Part shown: positions 1 to 5,106 of the stretch, one piece after another
How positions within the stretch are numbered: the stretch's first letter is position 1
Layout of the letters: every line of letters starts with the position of its first letter
Origin: an uncultured Collinsella sp.
Lineage (GTDB): Bacteria; Actinomycetota; Coriobacteriia; Coriobacteriales; Coriobacteriaceae
Assembly (NCBI GenBank): GCA_900754385.1
Contig: CAAECP010000030.1
Location: 1-10,900 of the forward strand
Direction of reading: 5' to 3'
Length of the DNA stretch: 10,900 nucleotides
Notes under the pieces: model-generated
Seen by the model: the letters and a program-made list of their open reading frames with translations, nothing else
What the model was told of the DNA's origin: nothing
Database searches by the model: none
Position numbers and translations under genes: made by a program

Positions 1-2
1 CC

Positions 3-479
3 GTCCTGGCAAACAAGGCCGGCAATGCTGCCACCGAGAACACCTACGTCAAGTGCAAGGCCTTGCTCCAGGAGATGCGCGCCTATCTGAAGGCCGAGAA
101 CTTCGACCAGCCCTTCACCCCGAGCGACCTGAACACCGAGACCAACGGCCTCAAGGTGTCCATCACCTACGCCAAGGACGCTCTTGCCACCGACCCAGTA
201 ACCCCGGATCAGCCTGGCACTCCCGAGCAGCCTGGTACTCCTGAGCAGCCCGGTACCCCCGAGCAGCCCGCTAAGCCCGAGCAGCCCACCACCAAGCCCG
301 AGAAGCCTGGCAAGTCGGACACCACGACCACGGTAACCACCAACAAGACGAACACCAAGGGCGGCCTGCCCACCACTGGCGATCGTTTTGATGGCCGCAT
401 GGTGGCCGCATTCGCCATCGCTGGCGTTGCCGTCATCTCCGCGGGCGGTTACTTCCTCTACCGTCGCAATAAGGAGTAA
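3..479 (+). CDS. LPXTG cell-wall-anchored surface protein, C-terminal part
   Basis: The reading frame is open from the left edge of the window, so the N-terminus and any signal peptide are missing. The visible 158 residues begin with a mixed-charge, probably folded segment that I do not recognise. A Pro-rich spacer follows, containing three PGTPEQ repeats (18-nt units at 213-230, 231-248 and 249-266) and degenerate copies. Then come a Thr/Lys-rich stretch, the sortase motif LPTTG (366-380), a hydrophobic helix (AAFAIAGVAVISAGGYFLY) and a basic tail ending RRNKE. That order is a textbook class A sortase sorting signal: a sortase cuts between Thr and Gly and links the protein to peptidoglycan, and the Pro-rich spacer crosses the wall. 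The ligand or activity lies outside the window. A terminator follows 8 nt after the stop. Anchoring is well supported; function is unknown. Confidence 0.9.
   Translation, partial: VLANKAGNAATENTYVKCKALLQEMRAYLKAENFDQPFTPSDLNTETNGLKVSITYAKDALATDPVTPDQPGTPEQPGTPEQPGTPEQPAKPEQPTTKPEKPGKSDTTTTVTTNKTNTKGGLPTTGDRFDGRMVAAFAIAGVAVISAGGYFLYRRNKE
213..284 (+). repeat. 18-bp tandem repeat coding for PGTPEQ
   Basis: Three near-identical 18-nt units lie at 213-230, 231-248 and 249-266, with a diverged fourth unit (PAKPEQ) at 267-284. They encode the wall-spanning spacer of the surface protein. The synonymous differences between units (ggcact, ggtact, ggtacc) show the repeats are not freshly duplicated, but copy number in such spacers commonly varies between strains. 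Confidence 0.85.
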
Positions 480-486
480 CGTCTTA

Positions 487-537
487 GCTGAGCGGGCGGG
501 GCACATGAATCATCCCACCCGCTCAGCCTGCCCTTTT
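487..537 (+). terminator. Rho-independent terminator after the surface protein gene
   Basis: GCTGAGCGGGCGGG (487-500) can pair with CCCACCCGCTCAGC (514-527): 14 positions with one mismatch and a 13-nt loop. A short T-run (534-537) follows. It ends transcription of the surface protein gene and insulates the Trp leader downstream. Confidence 0.8.
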
Positions 538-558
538 GACCGGCAGGAAACGCCGCCG

Positions 559-607
559 AAATCTTTTTAAAAAAGATTTCCCCGCACACACTTTGCTGTG
601 CTATAGT
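559..607 (+). promoter_or_regulatory. Probable promoter region of the Trp-leader transcript with an AT-rich palindrome
   Basis: A TATAGT hexamer at 602-607 matches the -10 consensus in five of six positions and lies 59 nt before the leader start codon. No convincing -35 is seen at 16-18 nt spacing. Upstream, AAATCTTTTT (559-568) and AAAAAGATTT (570-579) form a perfect palindrome with 10-bp arms and a 1-nt centre, in otherwise GC-rich DNA. It could be an UP-element-like tract or a repressor site. The hexamer assignment is tentative. Confidence 0.4.
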
Positions 608-665
608 GCAGCGCAACAGCAACTAGGTGCGACCGCGCCACGGTATCACGAAAGGAGCCACCAAC

Positions 666-734
666 ATGAAGAACACGATGACGTCTCTCAACAACTGGTG
701 GTGGCGTGATGCGAATGCGATCGGTCGACAGTGA
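666..734 (+). CDS. Tryptophan-rich leader peptide (attenuator leader)
   Basis: A 22-codon ORF starts at ATG 666 behind a strong ribosome site (AAAGGAG, 651-657, 8-nt spacing) and stops at TGA 732-734. Residues 11-13 are three consecutive Trp (TGG codons 696-704), preceded by Asn-Asn and followed by RDANAIGRQ. This is the hallmark of a trp attenuator: the ribosome stalls at the Trp codons when charged tRNA-Trp is low and so chooses the RNA fold. The product itself is not expected to have a function. It is followed 36 nt later by an intrinsic terminator, and the next gene is a TrpP-like transporter component. Three Trp in 22 codons, next to an operon with one Trp in 1021 residues, is not plausible by chance. 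Confidence 0.88.
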   Translation: MKNTMTSLNNWWWRDANAIGRQ

Positions 735-803
735 GTCCCTCACGCCTGTTTTTGCGCTCTAGGTGATTGGAAGGCCTCCGGTTTCGACCGGGGGCCTTTT
801 TCT
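696..803 (+). promoter_or_regulatory. Trp attenuator: leader codons, candidate antiterminator and terminator
   Basis: Alternative pairings visible by eye are as follows. Terminator: 771-781 with 788-798. Candidate antiterminator: CGGTCGA (722-728) with TCGACCG (784-790), which takes the loop and right arm of the terminator. Candidate 1:2 stem: GGCGTGA (703-709), overlapping the last Trp codon, with TCACGCC (740-746). A small hairpin GTGAG/CTCAC (731-735/739-743) sits over the stop codon. Inferred logic: a ribosome stalled at 696-704 leaves 722-728 free to break the terminator, while a ribosome that reaches the stop codon at 732-734 covers it and lets the terminator form. The terminator and Trp codons are clear. 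The antiterminator is only 7 bp and is my proposal. Confidence 0.7.
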
Positions 804-833
804 ATCTCGAGCCCAATCGCATTCGCATCACGC
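704..833 (+). repeat. 18-bp perfect inverted repeat bracketing the attenuator terminator
   Basis: GCGTGATGCGAATGCGAT (704-721), which is the leader-peptide coding sequence right after the Trp codons, is the exact reverse complement of 816-833, located beyond the terminator T-run. A further GG/CC match (723-724 with 813-814) follows one mismatch. In the read-through RNA it would form a long stem enclosing the whole terminator region. See findings. Confidence 0.9.
771..803 (+). terminator. Intrinsic terminator of the Trp attenuator
   Basis: AAGGCC-t-CCGG (771-781) pairs with CCGG-g-GGCCTT (788-798) around the 6-nt loop tttcga. There is a G-T wobble at 777/792, and a T-run at 797-801 follows directly. 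It lies between the leader peptide and the transporter genes with no other gene end to serve, which is what an attenuator terminator should look like. Confidence 0.9.
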
Positions 834-880
834 GCCTCCGCTTTCTTCTCTTGCACTTCCCTTCCGAAAGGATTTTCACC

Positions 881-1453
881 ATGTCTCAGAACACCACCAC
901 CGCACAGCCCCGCACCGTCCAGACCGCCGACCGCGGCAAACTCGACGTCCGCGCTCTCGTCTTGCTCGCCATCCTGCTTGCCGCCGGCTTCATCCTCAAC
1001 TTCACCGTCGGCAAGGCCATCTCCGGCATCTCGGGCGGCATGATCAGCCCCGAGTTCATTATCTCGGCCTTCTGCCTCACTATCCTGGTTGTGCGCCCCA
1101 ACATCGGTCAGGCGCTCGTTATCGGCCTGATCTCGGCCGCAGTGATCCAGATCACCACCACCTCGCCGTTCGTCGATTTTGCCGCCGAGGGCATCGCCGC
1201 CATGCTCATGGCCGTCATTGTCAACGCTGCTGCCAAGGACGGTCAGGTTAAGCCTGCCGTCGCCATCGTCGCAACCTTCGTGACCACCTTTGTCTCGGGC
1301 GTCATCTTCATGGTCATCAAGATGGCCATGCTCGGCGTGGTGAGCGAGCTCGCCGCTGCCATGCTGCCCGTCGTCGCCATGACCGCCGTCTTTAACGCCA
1401 TCCTGGTCGGCGCTCTCTACATGCCCATCCAGAAGGCCCTTAAGCTCAACTAA
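881..1453 (+). CDS. trpP: Putative tryptophan ECF transporter S component (TrpP-like)
   Basis: A 190-residue integral membrane protein. About six hydrophobic segments are visible (roughly residues 24-45, 55-72, 76-92, 97-118, 124-147 and 160-182), matching the usual six-helix, roughly 170-200-residue build of substrate-binding S components of energy-coupling factor transporters. The motif NIGQALVIGLISA, a Ser/Thr-Pro loop and the order of helices remind me of the TrpP/YhaG tryptophan transporter family, from memory rather than by alignment. ATG 881 is chosen because GAAAGGA (866-872) sits 8 nt upstream; extending upstream would run into the terminator. It would bind the substrate and dock on the EcfT-ATPase module encoded by the next two genes. 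Upstream Trp attenuation and the complete absence of Trp in the protein support tryptophan as substrate. S-component type: confident. Trp specificity: inference, good. Confidence 0.8.
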   Translation: MSQNTTTAQPRTVQTADRGKLDVRALVLLAILLAAGFILNFTVGKAISGISGGMISPEFIISAFCLTILVVRPNIGQALVIGLISAAVIQITTTSPFVDFAAEGIAAMLMAVIVNAAAKDGQVKPAVAIVATFVTTFVSGVIFMVIKMAMLGVVSELAAAMLPVVAMTAVFNAILVGALYMPIQKALKLN

Positions 1454-1459
1454 CCTGCT

Positions 1460-1560
1460 CGGCTTTACGAGCCACCCCATCTTGGCGTTCATTCGTCGCT
1501 CGCGTACCCAAGTACGCTTCGTTCCTCTTTCGCGCCAACCTGGGGCACCTCGTAAAGCCG
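1460..1560 (+). repeat. Large imperfect inverted repeat between the S component and ATPase genes
   Basis: CGGCTTTACGAG (1460-1471) is the exact reverse complement of 1549-1560. Inside, CCCCA...TTGGCG (about 1475-1486) matches the complement of CGCCAA...TGGGG (about 1533-1544). The centre holds a perfect hairpin, GCGTAC-ccaa-GTACGC (1502-1517). There is no T-run after it, so it is not an ordinary terminator. It fills most of the 208-nt gap inside an operon. It could be a REP/MITE-like dispersed repeat or a structured RNA that sets the relative expression of the S component and the ATPase module. Confidence 0.75.
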
Positions 1561-1661
1561 TCTCCGTACTTCACCACCAAAGACTGTCCCAAACAACGAG
1601 CTCATGGACGTTCTTATACGGTTCGTCATTCAAGAAACTCCGATGACTATGAAAGGTATCC

Positions 1662-3413
1662 ATGGAAACGATCATCAACGTCGACGATGTCTCGTTCTCC
1701 TACGGCACGCAGACCGAGCAGGCGCTTAAACATATCTCGCTCGGCGTGAACAGGGGAGATTTTATCGGCATTATCGGGCCTTCGGGCGCCGGCAAGTCCA
1801 CACTTGCCGCCTGCCTGTCGGGAGCCGTACCCCACCATTACACCGGCACGTTCTTTGGCTCCGTCACTGTCGACGGCAACGACACCTGTGAAGTTTCGCT
1901 CACCGATGTGTCGCAGATCGTCGGCAGCGTGTTGCAGGACATCGACACGCAAATGGTCGCCTCGGTCGTCGAGGACGAGATGCTATTTGGCCTGGAGAAC
2001 TTTGGCGTTCCCCACGACCAAATCGAGCAACGTGTGAGCGAAACGCTCGAAAACGTCGGCATCAGCGACCTGCGCGACCGCGAGATCGCCACCCTCTCAG
2101 GCGGCCAAAAGCAAAAGGTTGCCATCGCCGCCATCCTCGCCATGCGTCCGCGCGTGCTCGTGCTCGACGAACCCACCGCGGCGCTCGACCCTGCCAGCTC
2201 CACGCTGGTCTTCGAGACCCTGCGTGAGGCCAACCGTGCACTCGGCATCACCATCGTCGTCGTTGAGCAAAAAGTCGCCCTGCTTTCGGAGTATTGCAAC
2301 CGCGTGCTCGTGCTCAATCATGGCGAAATCGCGCTACAGGGCGAGCCGCACGAGGTCTTCGCGCACGCCGATGAGCTCCGCGCCATCGGCGTTGATTGCC
2401 CGCGTGTCACGCGCATTTTCAACAGCCTCGAGGCCGACGGCCTGGCCAGCGGCACTCCCTGTTTGGATGTTGATGAGGCCGAGCGCCTGATTATGGGCAT
2501 CGTCGACCCCGCACACGCAAGCAGCGACATTCAGGCACCCGCGGGCTCACCACACGCACCGTCGTTGCGCCCGCACGCCAAGGACGCCGAGCCCGTGCTC
2601 GCCTTCGATCACGTTGAGTTTGCCTATCCCAATGGCGGCGCCGCCGTCCACGACCTCAACCTGACCCTCTATCCCGGCGAGCTCGTGGGCATCGTCGGCC
2701 AAAACGGCGCCGGCAAGACCACGCTCACCAAGCTGCTTACAGGCCTGCTTAAGCCCGCCTCGGGCAGCGTGCGCGTCACGGGACTGGATACCGCAGCCGT
2801 CCCCACGAGCCGCATCGCCCGAGAAGTCGCAACCCTCTTCCAAAACCCCGACCGCCAGATCTGCAAGGACACCGTGCTCGACGAGGTCGCCTTTGGCTTG
2901 GAGCTTGCCGGCATCGACCGTGCCGAGGCACTGCGTCGCGCCCAGCTCGTCATCGACCGCTTTGGCTTGCCGGCCGACGAGGCGCCCTTCTCGCTCTCGC
3001 GCGGTCAGCGCCAGATGGTGGCACTCGCCTCTGTCGTGGTCGTAGAACCCAAAATCGTGGTGCTCGACGAGCCCACGAGCGGCCTTGATTACCGCGAGTG
3101 CATGACCGTCATGGAAACCGTACGCACCATGGCCGAGCGCGGCTGCGCTGTAATCATGGTCTGCCACGACATGGAAGTCGTCTCCGACTTTGCCGAGCGC
3201 ATCGTAGTCATGGCCGACGGCCGCATCCTCGAGCGCGGCTGCACGCACGAACTGTTCTCGAACATCGAGCTCATGCAGCGAGCCTATGTTGAGCCACCCC
3301 AGATCATAGAGCTTTCTCGTCGCCTGGCATCCTCCGTCTCTCCCGCCTTTGCACAGGTGAGCGAGGTCACCGATATCGTTCGCATTACCGAGGAGATGGT
3401 CCACCGTGGTTAA
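1662..3413 (+). CDS. ECF transporter ATPase, two ATP-binding domains fused (EcfA-EcfA')
   Basis: A 583-residue protein with two ABC ATPase domains, equivalent to EcfA1 and EcfA2 in one chain. Domain 1 (about 1-245): Walker A GPSGAGKST (39-47), Q-loop Gln92, signature LSGGQ (145-149), Walker B VLVLDE with catalytic Glu170, and Gln203 where the switch histidine is expected (VVEQK). Domain 2 (about 312-540): Walker A GQNGAGKTT (346-354), Q-loop Gln394, signature LSRGQ (445-449), Walker B with Glu470, and a normal switch His502. A Pro/Ala/His-rich linker (about 285-310) joins them. The protein hydrolyses ATP to power uptake through EcfT and the S component. ATG 1662 follows GAAAGG (1651-1656). 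The protein has no Trp. Its stop overlaps the start of the next gene by 8 nt, implying translational coupling. Confidence 0.92.
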   Translation: METIINVDDVSFSYGTQTEQALKHISLGVNRGDFIGIIGPSGAGKSTLAACLSGAVPHHYTGTFFGSVTVDGNDTCEVSLTDVSQIVGSVLQDIDTQMVASVVEDEMLFGLENFGVPHDQIEQRVSETLENVGISDLRDREIATLSGGQKQKVAIAAILAMRPRVLVLDEPTAALDPASSTLVFETLREANRALGITIVVVEQKVALLSEYCNRVLVLNHGEIALQGEPHEVFAHADELRAIGVDCPRVTRIFNSLEADGLASGTPCLDVDEAERLIMGIVDPAHASSDIQAPAGSPHAPSLRPHAKDAEPVLAFDHVEFAYPNGGAAVHDLNLTLYPGELVGIVGQNGAGKTTLTKLLTGLLKPASGSVRVTGLDTAAVPTSRIAREVATLFQNPDRQICKDTVLDEVAFGLELAGIDRAEALRRAQLVIDRFGLPADEAPFSLSRGQRQMVALASVVVVEPKIVVLDEPTSGLDYRECMTVMETVRTMAERGCAVIMVCHDMEVVSDFAERIVVMADGRILERGCTHELFSNIELMQRAYVEPPQIIELSRRLASSVSPAFAQVSEVTDIVRITEEMVHRG

Positions 3414-4152
3414 CGTCATCGACTATATGCCGGGCGATACACTGCTGCACCGCTTGAACCCGGTCGTCAAACTGGGCCTTGCCGCAGCCATCATCATCGG
3501 CATCTTCTTGTCTGACACCTACGTGGCACTGTTGGGCTTTTTGGCGCTCACCCTTGCACTGGGCGCCTACGCCGGCGTCGCCGACCGTCTGCTCTCGCTA
3601 CTCAAGCTGCTGATTCCGCTCGCGCTTATCATGCTGGTACTTCAGCTGGCTTTTATGCGCGATGGCAACATCGTGTGGGGCTTTATCACCGACACGGGCC
3701 TCATTACCGGATCGAAGGCCTGCCTACGCCTGTTGGGTGTGGCGCTGCCACTCATCCTCATGCTTATGGTAACCAAGCTCAACGACCTCGCCAACGCCTG
3801 CGTCGAGGTGCTGCACGTGCCATATCGCTATGCCTTCACCTTTACCACGGCGCTGCGCTTTGTGCCGGTATTTGGCCAGGAAATGAACGCCATCATGGAG
3901 GCACAGACTGCACGCGGCGTCGAATACGACACTAAGAATCCCGTCAAGAAACTCAAGCTCATGCTGCCGCTGTGCGTGCCACTGCTTATCTCGAGCGTGG
4001 GCAAGACCGATGCCACCGCGCTTGCCGCCGAGCAGCGCGGCTTCTACCTGCGCACGCGTGCGAGTTCGTATAAGCGCTACCCCATCAAAGGCCTGGATAT
4101 CGCCGTACTTATCGTCAGCATCGCCCTTATCGCCATCGGTTTCCTGTTCTAG
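3406..4152 (+). CDS. ecfT: ECF transporter transmembrane component EcfT
   Basis: A 248-residue membrane protein: N-terminal DxLLHRLNPVVKL segment typical of the family, clustered hydrophobic helices from about residue 22 to 125, a cytoplasmic coupling region, and a final helix at about 230-247. The two short EcfT signature motifs that contact the ATPases are present: Ala-Arg-Gly at 169-171 (TARGVE) and the A-x-x-x-Arg-Gly type at about 208-212 (AEQRG). It links the ATP-driven movement of the fused ATPase to the S component. GTG 3406 lies inside the end of the ATPase gene (8-nt overlap), so translation is likely coupled. It carries the only Trp (residue 91) of the whole three-gene transporter. 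A strong terminator follows 29 nt after the stop. Confidence 0.9.
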   Translation: MVNVIDYMPGDTLLHRLNPVVKLGLAAAIIIGIFLSDTYVALLGFLALTLALGAYAGVADRLLSLLKLLIPLALIMLVLQLAFMRDGNIVWGFITDTGLITGSKACLRLLGVALPLILMLMVTKLNDLANACVEVLHVPYRYAFTFTTALRFVPVFGQEMNAIMEAQTARGVEYDTKNPVKKLKLMLPLCVPLLISSVGKTDATALAAEQRGFYLRTRASSYKRYPIKGLDIAVLIVSIALIAIGFLF

Positions 4153-4181
4153 CAATCGCTGACAGCAACCGGCAAACGCAA

Positions 4182-4224
4182 AAGGCCTCGGCTCGCATCA
4201 AACGAGCCGAGGCCTTACTGTTTT
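4182..4224 (+). terminator. Strong terminator ending the transporter operon
   Basis: AAGGCCTCGGCTCG (4182-4195) pairs perfectly over 14 bp with 4203-4216 around the loop catcaaa. TTTT at 4220-4224 follows after three bases. On the minus strand the stem is preceded by AAAA, giving TTTT after the hairpin, so it may also stop transcripts arriving from the convergent racemase gene. Confidence 0.92.
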
Positions 4225-4239
4225 CCCAGATAAAACCTA

Positions 4240-4270
4240 CCAAAATAGACCTGTCCCTTTTTGGCAGGTC
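4240..4270 (-). terminator. Terminator of the ligase-racemase operon
   Basis: Read on the minus strand, GACCTG (4270-4265) plus CC pairs with GG plus CAGGTC (4253-4248), with one bulged base and the A-rich loop aaaaag. TATTTT follows at about 4247-4242. It starts 6 nt after the racemase stop codon, where a terminator is expected. Confidence 0.7.
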
Positions 4271-4275
4271 GAGGG

Positions 4276-5022
4276 CTACAGGCGGTAGGGGACGCCGCTG
4301 CGAATGATGGACTCGCGTACCAGGACATCCATCGCATCGAGGGTGATCTCGGGCATCTCGCGATACTTCTGCAACACCGAAAGTTCCGTGCAGGCCAGGA
4401 TGACGCGGTCGCAGCCGCTACGGGCGAACTCCCACATCACGCGGTCGAACTTGTCCATATCGGGTTCGCGCCCGGCCTTCACATCGTCGTAGATGAGCGA
4501 CATCACGTCGGCCTGACGCTTTTCGCTGGGATAGACGACCTCAACGCCCGCGGTCTCACATTCGCGTCCATAGACGTCTGCGCCCACGGTACCGTCGGTG
4601 CCCATGATGCCGATCTTGCGCACCGGCTCGGCCGGCATACTCAGGTTGGGGTCGAACTCGCACTCCCCCATCACCGCGCCGGCCAGAGCATAGCGCACCG
4701 ACTCGCGCGGCATGTGGATAATCGGCACCTTGGTAAACGACTGAATCTGATCGTAGAAGTAGTGCGACGTGTTGCAGGGAATCGCTATGTGCGCGCAGCC
4801 CAGCGTCTCGAGCGCCTGAGCGCACTCCTTCATGGTCGCCAGCAGCTCGGCATGCTCGCCAGTCTTGATGGCCAGCGTACGGTCGGGCATGGTCGACTTG
4901 GAAAGTACCACCATGTCGATATGCTCCTGATCACAGGTAGCAGCCGTATGACGTACCACCTGGTCGTAGTAATACGACGTGGCCTCGGCGCCCATGCCGC
5001 CGATAACTCCCAGCTTTTCCAT
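4276..5022 (-). CDS. Aspartate/glutamate racemase family protein
   Basis: A 248-residue cytoplasmic enzyme of the cofactor-independent two-cysteine racemase family, which interconverts L- and D-aspartate (or glutamate). The N-terminus has the nucleotide-like loop GVIGGMG. The two catalytic Cys motifs are visible: Cys83 in IPCNTSH and Cys211 in ILACTE. Length fits aspartate racemases (about 230-250). An upstream in-frame ATG exists at 5104-5106 that would add 28 residues, but it has no ribosome site. ATG 5022 has a near-perfect AAGGAGG at 5028-5034, and the MEKLGVIGGMG start is typical for the family. It follows an ATP-grasp ligase by 84 nt in the same direction, so it probably supplies the D-amino acid for that ligase. 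Aspartate rather than glutamate is inferred from this neighbour. Confidence 0.88.
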   Translation of the reverse strand: MEKLGVIGGMGAEATSYYYDQVVRHTAATCDQEHIDMVVLSKSTMPDRTLAIKTGEHAELLATMKECAQALETLGCAHIAIPCNTSHYFYDQIQSFTKVPIIHMPRESVRYALAGAVMGECEFDPNLSMPAEPVRKIGIMGTDGTVGADVYGRECETAGVEVVYPSEKRQADVMSLIYDDVKAGREPDMDKFDRVMWEFARSGCDRVILACTELSVLQKYREMPEITLDAMDVLVRESIIRSGVPYRL

Positions 5023-5027
5023 CGCCG

Positions 5028-5034
5028 CCTCCTT
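5028..5034 (-). promoter_or_regulatory. Strong Shine-Dalgarno site that fixes the racemase start
   Basis: AAGGAGG on the minus strand, 5 nt before the ATG at 5022. It decides for the 248-residue product over the 28-residue longer reading frame that begins directly after the ligase stop codon. Confidence 0.85.
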
Positions 5035-5067
5035 GGTGACGCCCACGCAATTGCGCGTATCATACCC

Positions 5068-5097
5068 GCGCCCGTCCGATGCAAACCGGGCGGGCGC
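5068..5097 (-). repeat. GC-rich hairpin between ligase and racemase genes
   Basis: The 11-nt arms 5068-5078 and 5087-5097 are complementary except for one position, with an 8-nt loop. It lies in the 84-nt gap between the ligase stop and the racemase start. No U-run follows on the minus strand, so it is more likely an RNA processing or stability element, or an incidental structure, than a terminator. Confidence 0.55.
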
Positions 5098-5106
5098 CGC
5101 GCTCAT

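Noticed and set aside
213..284. Tandem repeats considered as a CRISPR or mobile-element signal
   Set aside because: They are in-frame 18-nt units that encode a Pro-rich wall spacer and have no spacers between them.
608..880. A T-box riboswitch as the Trp sensor
   Set aside because: No T-box consensus of the AGGGTGGNACCGCG kind and no specifier-loop architecture. The translated WWW leader explains the region better.
740..1492. A 250-codon minus-strand frame opposite the S component
   Set aside because: Extremely Asp/Gly/His-rich composition, typical of a shadow frame, and it would cross the attenuator terminator.
1614..1619. TTATAC as an internal -10 promoter before the ATPase gene
   Set aside because: No acceptable -35 at 16-18 nt upstream. 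The evidence is too weak to call a promoter.
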